DNA of 5,754 nt, taken from the NCBI GenBank assembly GCA_964497615.1, contig CAZCEC010000143.1, positions 1 through 5,754 of the forward strand, given 5' to 3'. A program made the translations under genes and the position numbers. The stretch is from CAZCEC01 sp964497615 (GTDB lineage: Bacteria; Chloroflexota; Anaerolineae; Anaerolineales; UBA6663). Under the pieces are notes generated by a model. The model saw only the letters and a list, made by a program, of their open reading frames with translations. It was not told where the DNA came from and ran no database searches. This document shows positions 1 through 5,754 of this stretch, piece by piece. Positions within the stretch are counted from its first letter, which is position 1. Every line of letters begins with the position of its first letter.

Positions 1-1469
1 AGCGCCCTCAGCGCCGCCGGGCTCCGCGCCGACAGCGTCAGCAGTTGCGGGCCCGCAGTTGTCTCGCCGCTCGTAGTGGGCAGGGCCGGCGCTTCTTCCA
101 CGATCAAGTGCGCATTGGTGCCGCTCATCCCAAACGCGCTCACCCCCGCCCGCCGCGCCTGTCCGTCCGCCGCCCAGGGTTCAAGCGCCGTTGGGATCAC
201 GAACGGTGTCCGGTCCAATGTGATCCGCGGATTCAGACGCCGGAAGTGCAGGTGCGGCGGGATAGAGCCAGCCCTAAGAATGAGAATGGACTTGATTAGG
301 CCGGCGATGCCAGCCGCCGCTTCCAGGTGGCCCAAGTTGGTCTTCACCGACCCCAGCCAGCACCGCCCCCCCTCCGCCCGCGCCTGCCCGTACACCGCCG
401 TCAAAGCCGCCACTTCGATCGGATCGCCCAGCGCCGTGCCCGTCCCGTGCGCTTCGATGTAACCTACGCTCTCCGGCCCCACCTGCGCCTGCCGCAGCGC
501 CGCCCGCAGCACCGCCTGCTGCGCGAGCACATTCGGCGCGGTCAAATCCGTGGAGCGCCCATCCTGGTTCACCGCCGACCCGCGCACCACCGCCCAGATA
601 ACATCCCCATCGCGCTGCGCATCCGACAGCCGTTTGAGTACCACCACCCCGCAGCCCTCGCCGCGCACGAACCCATCCGCCCGCGCGTCGAACGTCTTGC
701 ACCGCCCATCCGCCGCCATCGCCAGCAGCCGCGACGTCATGATCATCGACGCTGGCGACAGGATGACATTCACGCCGCCGGCCAGCGCCAGGTCGCACTC
801 CTGGCTGCGCAGGGCCTGGCAGGCCAGGTGCACCGCCACCAGCGACGATGAGCACAACGTGTCCACAACCAGGCTGGGGCCGTGCAGGTCCAGCAGATGC
901 GAGAGCCGCCCCGCCGCAATGCCGAGTGAATTGCCCAGCGCCACGTGCGCGTCCGCGTTCGCGCCGCCCAGCCGCTGGGCATAGTCGTTGTTGTACAGGC
1001 CGACAAATACGCCTGCGCGCGAACCCGCCAGCCGGTCCGGCGGCAGATTGGCGCTTTCGAGCGCCTCCCAGGCCACCTCCAGCAGCAGCCGCTGCTGCGG
1101 GTCCATCCGGGCGGCTTCGCGCGGCGAGAGCCCAAAGAACTCAGCGTCAAACTCGTCCACCCGGTCGAGAAAGCCCCCCCACCGCGTTGCCATCTTGCCA
1201 ATGACGCTCGGATCAGGATCGTAGTAGGCGTCAATATCCCAGCGGTCAGGCGGCACTTCCCGCACTGCGTCCACCCCATCCCTCAGCAAGCGCCAAAACG
1301 CCGCCGGGCTGTCCGCCCCGCCCGGAAACCGGCACCCTACCCCCACCACCGCAATTGGCTCGGTGCGCGCCTGCTCGGCTGCGTCGAGCTTCGCTTGCAG
1401 GTCCCGCACGGCGAGCAGCGCTCGCTTGACGGGGGACAGGTCTTCAGCCAACTCAGGGCGGTGCGTCAT
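1..1469 (-). CDS. Modular type I polyketide synthase, N-terminal docking segment and KS, 3'-partial
   Basis: The next synthase in the assembly line: 489 complete codons from the ATG at 1469 to the left edge, with no stop. Residues 1-34 form a short charged helix with the LSPVKRALLAVRDLQAKLD motif usual at the start of PKS proteins. The KS starts at EPIAVVGVGCRFPGG (from residue 37) and ends near residue 462 after FGMSGTNAH. Its catalytic triad is complete: Cys206 in DTLCSSSLVA, His341 in EAHGTGT and His381 in NLGHLEAA. The last residues, including LLTLSARSPAALRA, belong to the KS-AT linker, so an AT presumably follows outside the window. The ATG is chosen because it overlaps the upstream stop and places the docking helix at the usual distance from the KS. 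The KS should accept the chain from the upstream ACP; later domains are unknown. Confidence 0.97.
   Translation of the reverse strand, partial: MTHRPELAEDLSPVKRALLAVRDLQAKLDAAEQARTEPIAVVGVGCRFPGGADSPAAFWRLLRDGVDAVREVPPDRWDIDAYYDPDPSVIGKMATRWGGFLDRVDEFDAEFFGLSPREAARMDPQQRLLLEVAWEALESANLPPDRLAGSRAGVFVGLYNNDYAQRLGGANADAHVALGNSLGIAAGRLSHLLDLHGPSLVVDTLCSSSLVAVHLACQALRSQECDLALAGGVNVILSPASMIMTSRLLAMAADGRCKTFDARADGFVRGEGCGVVVLKRLSDAQRDGDVIWAVVRGSAVNQDGRSTDLTAPNVLAQQAVLRAALRQAQVGPESVGYIEAHGTGTALGDPIEVAALTAVYGQARAEGGRCWLGSVKTNLGHLEAAAGIAGLIKSILILRAGSIPPHLHFRRLNPRITLDRTPFVIPTALEPWAADGQARRAGVSAFGMSGTNAHLIVEEAPALPTTSGETTAGPQLLTLSARSPAALRA
84..1361 (-). other. Ketosynthase (KS) domain, complete, elongating type
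   Basis: Takes the acyl chain from the upstream ACP onto Cys206 (codon 854-852) and condenses it with the next extender. Spacings Cys206 to His341 (135) and His341 to His381 (40) match canonical modular PKS ketosynthases. The nucleophile is Cys, not Gln, so this is not a KSQ loading domain. Leu precedes the active Cys (DTLC) where Ala is commonest. DGRSTDLTAPN and GFVRGEGCGVVVLK are further family hallmarks. Confidence 0.96.
1368..1469 (-). other. N-terminal docking-type helix of the downstream PKS
   Basis: Residues 1-34 before the KS, with the basic/hydrophobic pattern LSPVKRALLAVRDLQAKLD. Segments of this kind precede the KS in many cyanobacterial, myxobacterial and related synthases and receive the acidic C-terminal helix of the previous protein. 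The basic-to-acidic complementarity with the upstream tail is visible, but binding is inferred. Confidence 0.7.
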
Positions 1470-1480
1470 TGGGCTTCACC
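1466..1480 (-). promoter_or_regulatory. Four-base stop/start overlap (ATGA) with weak ribosome binding site
   Basis: The TGA of the upstream PKS (1468-1466) overlaps the ATG of the downstream PKS (1469-1467). A GGTGA at 1480-1476, six bases before the ATG and inside the upstream coding sequence, can pair partially with the 16S anti-Shine-Dalgarno end. The arrangement points to translational coupling on one polycistronic mRNA. No promoter could fit between the genes. Confidence 0.8.
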
Positions 1481-1561
1481 ATTGCGCCCGTCGGCCAGGC
1501 GCTCAAGCGCTTCCAGCAGCGCCGTCTCCGCCTCATCCTCCGACAGATCGGCGACGGCGGC
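1466..1561 (-). other. C-terminal docking-type helical tail of the upstream PKS
   Basis: About 30 residues after the ACP linker. They are rich in Glu, Ala and Leu and include LSEDEAETALLEALERL (1401-1417). Acidic amphipathic tails of this LSxxEA..LL.EL kind end many PKS proteins of cyanobacteria, myxobacteria and mycobacteria and bind the N-terminal helix of the next synthase. The pairing with the next gene is inferred from gene order and from the helical start of that protein. Confidence 0.7.
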
Positions 1562-4500
1562 GCGAGCCTCGGCCCGTTGCACGTCGGATTGCGCTTGCGG
1601 CCTACTGGAGGCGGTCTCTTGTTCAACCGGGAGCGCCAGGGCTTCCGCCAGGAAGGCGGCCAGTGCCGCAATCGTCGGATACGTCCACACCAGCGCCGCC
1701 GACAAAGTCAGACCCAGGCTGCGCTCCAGCCGATTGCGGATTTCGAGGCCCATGAGCGAGTCCAGCCCCAGGCTGCCCAGGGGAGTCGCGGGGTCAATGG
1801 CGTTCGGGTCCAGGCGCATCACCTGCCCCACCTGCTCGCGCACATGGCCGGTCAGCAACGCCTGCCGCTGGCCCGCTTCGGCGTCCCGTAGGGCCTCCAA
1901 CAACCGCGCCTCATCCGGCGCGGCTGCCGGCTCGCCTTGCGATTCGCGCCTCAACTCAGACAGCAGCGGCGCGTCGGCGGCAGCCAGATGAAATTCGCGC
2001 CACTGGCGCAGGTTCAATGGGATGGCGGCGATCTGCGGTTCGGTCTGCCCCAACAATTGCGCCAATGCGTCCAATCCTTGCGCCTCCGTCAGGCTGCCAA
2101 TGCCCTGGAGCGCCAGCCGCTGCCCGCGGTTGGACTGGGCGGCGGCCAGCCCCACCTCCGCCCACGGCCCCCAGTTGATGCTCAACGCCGGCAGCCCTTG
2201 CGCGCGCCGATAGTGCGCCAGTGCGTCCAGGAACGCGTTCGCCGCGGCATAGTTGGCCTGCCCCGGCGAGCCCAGCACCGCCGCCGCCGACGAGAACAGC
2301 ACAAAACAATCGAGCGGCCGGTCGCGCAGCGCCTCGTGTAGATGCCAGGCGCCATCCACCTTCGGCGCCATCACCGCCCGCATGCGCGCCGATGTGAGCT
2401 GGGTGATCACCCCGTCGTCCAGGATGCCAGCGGCATGCAGCACGCCGCATATGGGCGGCAGCGTCTGGTCGATCTGCTCAAGGAGCCGGAGCACGTCTTC
2501 CCGCCGCGCGACATCCGCCTGGAAGGTGACAACTGTTGCACCCAGGCCGCGCAATTCGGCCAGGGTGGATTCAGCCGCCTCGGTTGGCTCACGGCGCCCC
2601 GCAAGCGCCAGGTAACGCGCGCCCTGCGCAACGAGCCAGCGGGCCACAGCCAGGCCAATCCCGCCCAGCCCGCCCGTCAGAAGGTAGGCGCCATCAGACC
2701 GGATGGCGGGTATGGCGGCCTCCAGCGCGGCGCGCGTCAGGCGCGGCACATAGGCTCTGCCCGATCGCCAGGCAATGGCGTCCTCGATCCCATCCGCCTG
2801 GCACAGCGCGCTCAGCGCCGCACCCGCGTCATCGGCGGCGTCGGGATCGAGATCAACCAGCGTGCAACCCAGGGTCGGATGTTCGAGGGCGACCGTCCGG
2901 CCAAAGCCCCACAGCAGCGCCTGCGCCGGGTGCACAGCCTGCTGCCCGGCCAGCACCCGCTGCGCGCCGCGCGTCACCAGCCACAGCCGGGGCGCATTGC
3001 GCCAGCCGGCCTGGGCCAGCGCCTGCACCAGATGCAGTGCCCCGGCGCATGTTTGGTCACCGTCGGCGGTTGGCTCGGTGGCGCCGTCCAATCCCCATAG
3101 ATATACGATGCCACGGACCGGAGGCCGGTCGGTACTGGCGTCGCGCAGCAAACGCTTGAATGCCGCGGGGTCTTCCGCGTGCAACTGGTAGACCCCCTGC
3201 TCCATCTGCCGGTAGACCTCGCCCGGCAGCGCCATGATGCAGCGCTGCCCGCCACCCTCCAGCCGCGCGCGCAGGGCCGCGCCATGCCCAGCCCGGTCGG
3301 CAAAGATGATCCAGGTGCCCACCTCGGTGGCTTGAGCGCTGGGCAGGGAAGGCGCTTCAATCCACCTCACTAGATAGAAAAGGCGCTCAAGCTGACTGCC
3401 CCTTCCCGGCCGCCGGATCGCCACACGCCGAGCGCGCAACCCCTGGACCAGGATGATCGGCTGGCCCTGCGCGTCGTAAAGCGTCAGGTCGCCTTCCACC
3501 TCCTGCGCATCGGGCGAGGCGACCCGGCGAATATGGACCCAACGCCCGTCGGCCGGACGGCCAACGAGCCGCAGGCTGCCCAGCCCAACCGGAAGATATG
3601 GTGCAGCGGCCTCTGAGCCCGCGCGCACTGTCGCGCCAAGAATCTGAAAGCAGGCATCCAACAGCGCCGGGGCAATCACGTGCGCCTCGTCGGGCGAGAT
3701 CGTGGCCGTCTCCAATCTCGCCAAGGCCTCCTCCTGGCCATGCCGCACCTCAGCCACGCCGCGAAAGCGCGGGCCATACTCCAGCCCGTTGCCGGCGAGG
3801 GCAGCGTAAAGGTCAGCGCCCGTCATCAAGCTTGGGCAGCGGCTCCGGATGTCATCCAGCAACGCCGCGGCCTGATCGAGGTCCGGCGAAGACCCGTGGG
3901 CCTGGCGCAGCACGCCGCTCGCGTGCAGCGTCCATTGGGCGGGTTCAGCTTTTGCCGCTTCGGCATTCACCGCCCGGCTGTAGATGCGCACCGTGGCCGA
4001 GCCTTGCCCGTCGGGTTGTGCCACCACCTGCACCCGCCGTGCGCCGTCACTGGCGAGGGCCAGCATCTGCTCAAAGCGCACGTTCTCCAGCCGGTGCGGC
4101 CCGGCGGTCAACACTTCGCGCGCGGCGGCCAGCATGGTATCCACATACGCTGTGCCAGGCAGCACCACGGTCCCGTCGAGTTGGTGCTGTGCCAGGTCAT
4201 TGTACGTGGTCGCGTCGATATCCTGCTGCCAGATGCGCAGGTCGATGAGTGCTGAGAGCTCCACTCCCTGCCCCAAGGCCGGCGGCATCGCGCGGCCACT
4301 GGCAGCCCCGCGTGGACGCTGGGACGCGGCCTCGCGCGGCGCCAGATCGAGCCAGAAGCGTTCGCGCTGGAAGGGGTAGGTGGGCAGGGCCGTGGCGGCC
4401 GCGCGTTGGGAAGCAAGCTGCGTCCAGGCCACCGCCGCGCCCGCGCAGTACAGCGCGCCCATTGTCGTCAACAGTGATTCTCCGGCCGCATGATCGCGCC

Positions 4501-5754
4501 GCAAGGTGGGCACGACCGCGCCGCTCACCCCCACCGCCCGGAGCCCGTCCGCGAGCGCGCTGACATGCGTCGGATGCGGGCTAAGCTCCACAAAGTGGGT
4601 GTACCCGTCGGCTGCCAGGGCCTGCACCGCCGGCCACAACTGCACCGGCGCCCGCAAGTTGCGCGCCCAGTAGCCCGCGTCCAGCGCGGCGCCGTCCATT
4701 AGCTTGCCCGTCGCGGTCGAGTAGAAGGGCAACCCGCCCGTCTGCGGACGAACGTCCGCGAGGTCCGCCTGTACTGCCGGCAGCAGCGGGTCGAGCTGCG
4801 CGCTATGCGCGGCGACGTCCACCGCCAGCATCCGGGCAAAGGTTCCTTCGGCCTGCATAGCGGCCACCAAGGCTTGCAGCGCCTCCGCGCGGCCCGACAA
4901 CACCACGCTGCGCGGCCCGTTGATGCCGGCGATGGTGACGTTTCTATCATGACCATTCAGCGCTGCCTGCGCGGCTTCGGGCGGCAACTCCACCACAGCC
5001 ATGCTTCCCTCGCCGCGCCGCTGCGCCAGCGCCCGGCTGCGGGCGCAGATCACGCGCATCGCCTCCGGCAGCGTCAGCGCCCCCGCCAGGTAGGCCGCGG
5101 CCACCTCGCCGAAGCTGTGACCAACCAGCGCCGCCGGCAGGATGCCCCAGGCCTGCAAGCGGGCCGCCAGGGCGATTTGCAGCGCGAAGAGAATAGGTTG
5201 GAGCTGCTCGATGCGTTCCAGCCACGGCGCTGCCGGGTCCGCTAACACGTCGAGCAGTGACCAGCCCAGCCCGGGCGGCGCGGCCTGTGCCGCCTGCCGC
5301 AAGGTGGCGGCCGCAATCGGGTCATCGGCGAGCGCCTGCGCCATCCCCGCCCACTGTCCGCCTTGCCCGGCGCACACAAACACCACGCGCGGGGCGGGCT
5401 GCCCAGCGGGAATCTGCCCGGTCTGAAGCGCCGGATGCGCCCGTCCTGCGGCCAGAGCGCCAAGGGCAGCCTGTGCCTCAGCGGTGTTGGCCCCCACGAT
5501 TGCGGCGCGGTGGGAGAAGTGGCTGCGGCCAGCTCCCGCCGCGGCTGCCACCGCCGCCAAGAACTGCTCACCCGCATCGGTCAGCGCAGCGGCGTACCGC
5601 CGCGCCAGTGACCGGAGCGCTTCCGCCGTGCGGGCCGACAGCGGCAGCAAATAAGGCCCGCCTGCTGGCTGATTGAGCATGGCGCCGGGCAAAGGTTCCT
5701 CCAGCACCACGTGGGCGTTGGTACCGCTGATGCCGAAGCCGCTCACTCCCGCCC
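1466..5754 (-). CDS. Modular type I polyketide synthase, (KS)-AT-DH-KR-ACP, 5'-partial
   Basis: A multidomain enzyme that extends and processes a polyketide chain held on its own ACP. The frame is open from the right edge to a TGA at 1468-1466. The first visible codons encode AGVSGFGISGTNAH, the C-terminal end of a ketosynthase. The true start therefore lies beyond the window, and the GTG at 5746 is only an internal Val. Numbering from that Val gives 1426 residues. The order is KS end 1-17, KS-AT linker 18-118, AT about 120-405, post-AT linker ending LPTYPFQRERFW (454-465), DH about 488-775, KR structural and catalytic halves about 790-1245, ACP about 1292-1370, and a docking-type tail about 1396-1426. 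No enoylreductase sits between the KR halves. Catalytic residues are visible in AT, DH, KR and ACP, so the module looks functional. No frameshift or internal stop is seen. It is co-directional with and overlaps the next PKS gene. The compound made is unknown. Confidence 0.97.
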   Translation of the reverse strand, partial: AGVSGFGISGTNAHVVLEEPLPGAMLNQPAGGPYLLPLSARTAEALRSLARRYAAALTDAGEQFLAAVAAAAGAGRSHFSHRAAIVGANTAEAQAALGALAAGRAHPALQTGQIPAGQPAPRVVFVCAGQGGQWAGMAQALADDPIAAATLRQAAQAAPPGLGWSLLDVLADPAAPWLERIEQLQPILFALQIALAARLQAWGILPAALVGHSFGEVAAAYLAGALTLPEAMRVICARSRALAQRRGEGSMAVVELPPEAAQAALNGHDRNVTIAGINGPRSVVLSGRAEALQALVAAMQAEGTFARMLAVDVAAHSAQLDPLLPAVQADLADVRPQTGGLPFYSTATGKLMDGAALDAGYWARNLRAPVQLWPAVQALAADGYTHFVELSPHPTHVSALADGLRAVGVSGAVVPTLRRDHAAGESLLTTMGALYCAGAAVAWTQLASQRAAATALPTYPFQRERFWLDLAPREAASQRPRGAASGRAMPPALGQGVELSALIDLRIWQQDIDATTYNDLAQHQLDGTVVLPGTAYVDTMLAAAREVLTAGPHRLENVRFEQMLALASDGARRVQVVAQPDGQGSATVRIYSRAVNAEAAKAEPAQWTLHASGVLRQAHGSSPDLDQAAALLDDIRSRCPSLMTGADLYAALAGNGLEYGPRFRGVAEVRHGQEEALARLETATISPDEAHVIAPALLDACFQILGATVRAGSEAAAPYLPVGLGSLRLVGRPADGRWVHIRRVASPDAQEVEGDLTLYDAQGQPIILVQGLRARRVAIRRPGRGSQLERLFYLVRWIEAPSLPSAQATEVGTWIIFADRAGHGAALRARLEGGGQRCIMALPGEVYRQMEQGVYQLHAEDPAAFKRLLRDASTDRPPVRGIVYLWGLDGATEPTADGDQTCAGALHLVQALAQAGWRNAPRLWLVTRGAQRVLAGQQAVHPAQALLWGFGRTVALEHPTLGCTLVDLDPDAADDAGAALSALCQADGIEDAIAWRSGRAYVPRLTRAALEAAIPAIRSDGAYLLTGGLGGIGLAVARWLVAQGARYLALAGRREPTEAAESTLAELRGLGATVVTFQADVARREDVLRLLEQIDQTLPPICGVLHAAGILDDGVITQLTSARMRAVMAPKVDGAWHLHEALRDRPLDCFVLFSSAAAVLGSPGQANYAAANAFLDALAHYRRAQGLPALSINWGPWAEVGLAAAQSNRGQRLALQGIGSLTEAQGLDALAQLLGQTEPQIAAIPLNLRQWREFHLAAADAPLLSELRRESQGEPAAAPDEARLLEALRDAEAGQRQALLTGHVREQVGQVMRLDPNAIDPATPLGSLGLDSLMGLEIRNRLERSLGLTLSAALVWTYPTIAALAAFLAEALALPVEQETASSRPQAQSDVQRAEARAAVADLSEDEAETALLEALERLADGRNGEAQ
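1637..1873 (-). other. Acyl carrier protein (ACP) domain
   Basis: Carries the extender unit and growing chain on a phosphopantetheine arm. The attachment site is Ser1330 (codon 1759-1757) in LGLDSLMGLEIRNRLE. Helix II runs on from it, followed by the typical ALVWTYPTIAALAAFLAE end. It is a single copy; no tandem ACP is present. No thioesterase or reductive release domain follows, so the chain is expected to pass to the next protein. Confidence 0.96.
2012..3379 (-). other. Ketoreductase (KR) domain, B-type, structural plus catalytic subdomains
   Basis: An NADPH-dependent short-chain-dehydrogenase fold that reduces the beta-ketoacyl-ACP to a beta-hydroxyacyl-ACP. The structural half (about 790-1010) includes the characteristic LWGFGRTVALEHP stretch (945-957). 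It leads directly into the catalytic half, where TGGLGGIG (1024-1031) is the nucleotide-binding loop. The catalytic residues are Lys1129, Ser1153, Tyr1166 (codon 2251-2249) and Asn1170, with the normal 13-residue Ser-Tyr spacing. LDD at 1109-1111 is the fingerprint of B-type reductases, which set a D (usually 3R) hydroxyl. The Trp that marks A-type domains is absent. An active reductase is inferred. The direct join between the two halves excludes an ER insertion. Confidence 0.94.
3422..4285 (-). other. Dehydratase (DH) domain, double hot-dog fold
   Basis: Removes water from the beta-hydroxyacyl-ACP made by the KR to leave an alpha,beta-alkene. The N-terminal half carries the HxxxGxxxxP signature as HQLDGTVVLP, with catalytic His521 (codon 4186-4184), Gly525 and Pro530. 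The second half has GLEYGPRF (654-661), matching the GxxYGPxF motif, and LLDACFQ, which gives the catalytic Asp697 and partner Gln701 of the DxxxQ motif. Departures from consensus are Ala692 in place of the usual His of HPxLLD, Gln520 in place of the usual Asp just before the catalytic His, and no clear HPLLG opening. The two catalytic residues are in place, so I infer an active domain, with less certainty than for the KR. Confidence 0.88.
4532..5389 (-). other. Acyltransferase (AT) domain, extender specificity unclear
   Basis: Selects an extender acyl-CoA and loads it on the module's ACP. Numbering is from the Val codon at 5746. The N-terminal motif is GQGGQW (127-132). The nucleophile elbow is GHSFGE with catalytic Ser211 (codon 5116-5114). 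Arg236 follows 25 residues later, the spacing expected for the residue that binds the extender carboxylate. His314 of the catalytic dyad lies in VDVAAHS. The selectivity tetrapeptide ending in that His reads VAAH. It is neither HAFH (typical malonyl) nor YASH (typical methylmalonyl). The small Ala at its third position would not obviously exclude a methyl branch, but this AT subgroup is known to be mixed. The AT looks catalytically complete; its substrate is unassigned. Confidence 0.93.
5696..5754 (-). other. Ketosynthase C-terminal end (domain fragment)
   Basis: The last part of a KS domain, the decarboxylative condensation enzyme that elongates the chain. Only the terminal GFGISGTNAHVVLEE stretch is inside the window, so the active-site Cys and both His cannot be assessed here. 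The same block recurs at the end of the KS in the next gene (near 95-150), which is what repeated PKS modules predict. Confidence 0.93.

Noticed and set aside
97..152. Direct repeat: 97-152 resembles 5700-5754, about 5.6 kb apart.
   Set aside because: Both stretches encode the conserved C-terminal end of a ketosynthase (GTNAH region). The similarity is homology between modules, not a mobile or regulatory repeat.
1466..1640. A thioesterase or a second ACP after the ACP of gene 1.
   Set aside because: Only a short, charged, low-complexity linker and a docking-type helix remain before the stop. No GxSxG and no second DSL motif are present.
945..1991. A 348-residue open frame on the plus strand crossing the junction of the two PKS genes, plus many shorter plus-strand frames.
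   Set aside because: It lies antisense to well-supported PKS domains, and its Arg/Ala/Ser/Pro-rich translation shows no recognisable domain. Long antisense frames are expected in GC-rich coding DNA.
2012..3421. A possible enoylreductase or methyltransferase between DH and KR.
   Set aside because: The stretch after the DH is the KR structural half (LWGFGRTVALEHP), leading straight into the TGGLGGIG loop. There is no ER nucleotide-binding motif, no methyltransferase SAM-binding motif, and no room for either domain.
5744..5746. GTG as the start codon of the upstream PKS gene.
   Set aside because: The frame continues upstream to the window edge and the codon sits inside the conserved AGVSGFGISGTNAH end of a ketosynthase. 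It is an internal Val codon.

Overview
The window is GC-rich bacterial DNA (roughly two thirds G+C by eye). It lies wholly inside a modular (cis-AT) type I polyketide synthase (PKS) cluster. All coding is on the minus strand, so the genes read from high to low coordinates. There are two genes. The first enters from the right edge and stops at 1466. The second starts at 1469 and runs off the left edge. They overlap by four bases (ATGA). No sizeable stretch is non-coding, and I see no RNA gene, mobile element, CRISPR array, promoter or terminator.

Gene 1 (5754 to 1466) holds the last residues of a ketosynthase (KS), then an acyltransferase (AT), dehydratase (DH), ketoreductase (KR) and acyl carrier protein (ACP), and ends in a charged helical tail of the docking type. 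It has no enoylreductase. Gene 2 (1469 to 1) opens with a short helical docking-type segment. A complete KS with an intact Cys-His-His triad follows, and then the start of the KS-AT linker. The reading is collinear: gene 1 adds one extender unit, reduces the beta-keto group, dehydrates it to an alkene, and passes the enoyl chain to the KS of gene 2 through the docking helices.

The organism cannot be fixed from this window. The docking segments and the general KS/AT/ACP sequence style recall PKSs of cyanobacteria, myxobacteria, Chloroflexi and mycobacteria more than the classical Streptomyces macrolide type. High GC argues against most cyanobacteria. The product is unknown because loading and release modules lie outside the window.

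The architecture is well known and I found no new kind of system. The points worth a second look are the atypical AT selectivity motif (VAAH), several departures from consensus in the DH, the four-base translational coupling, and the docking pair.
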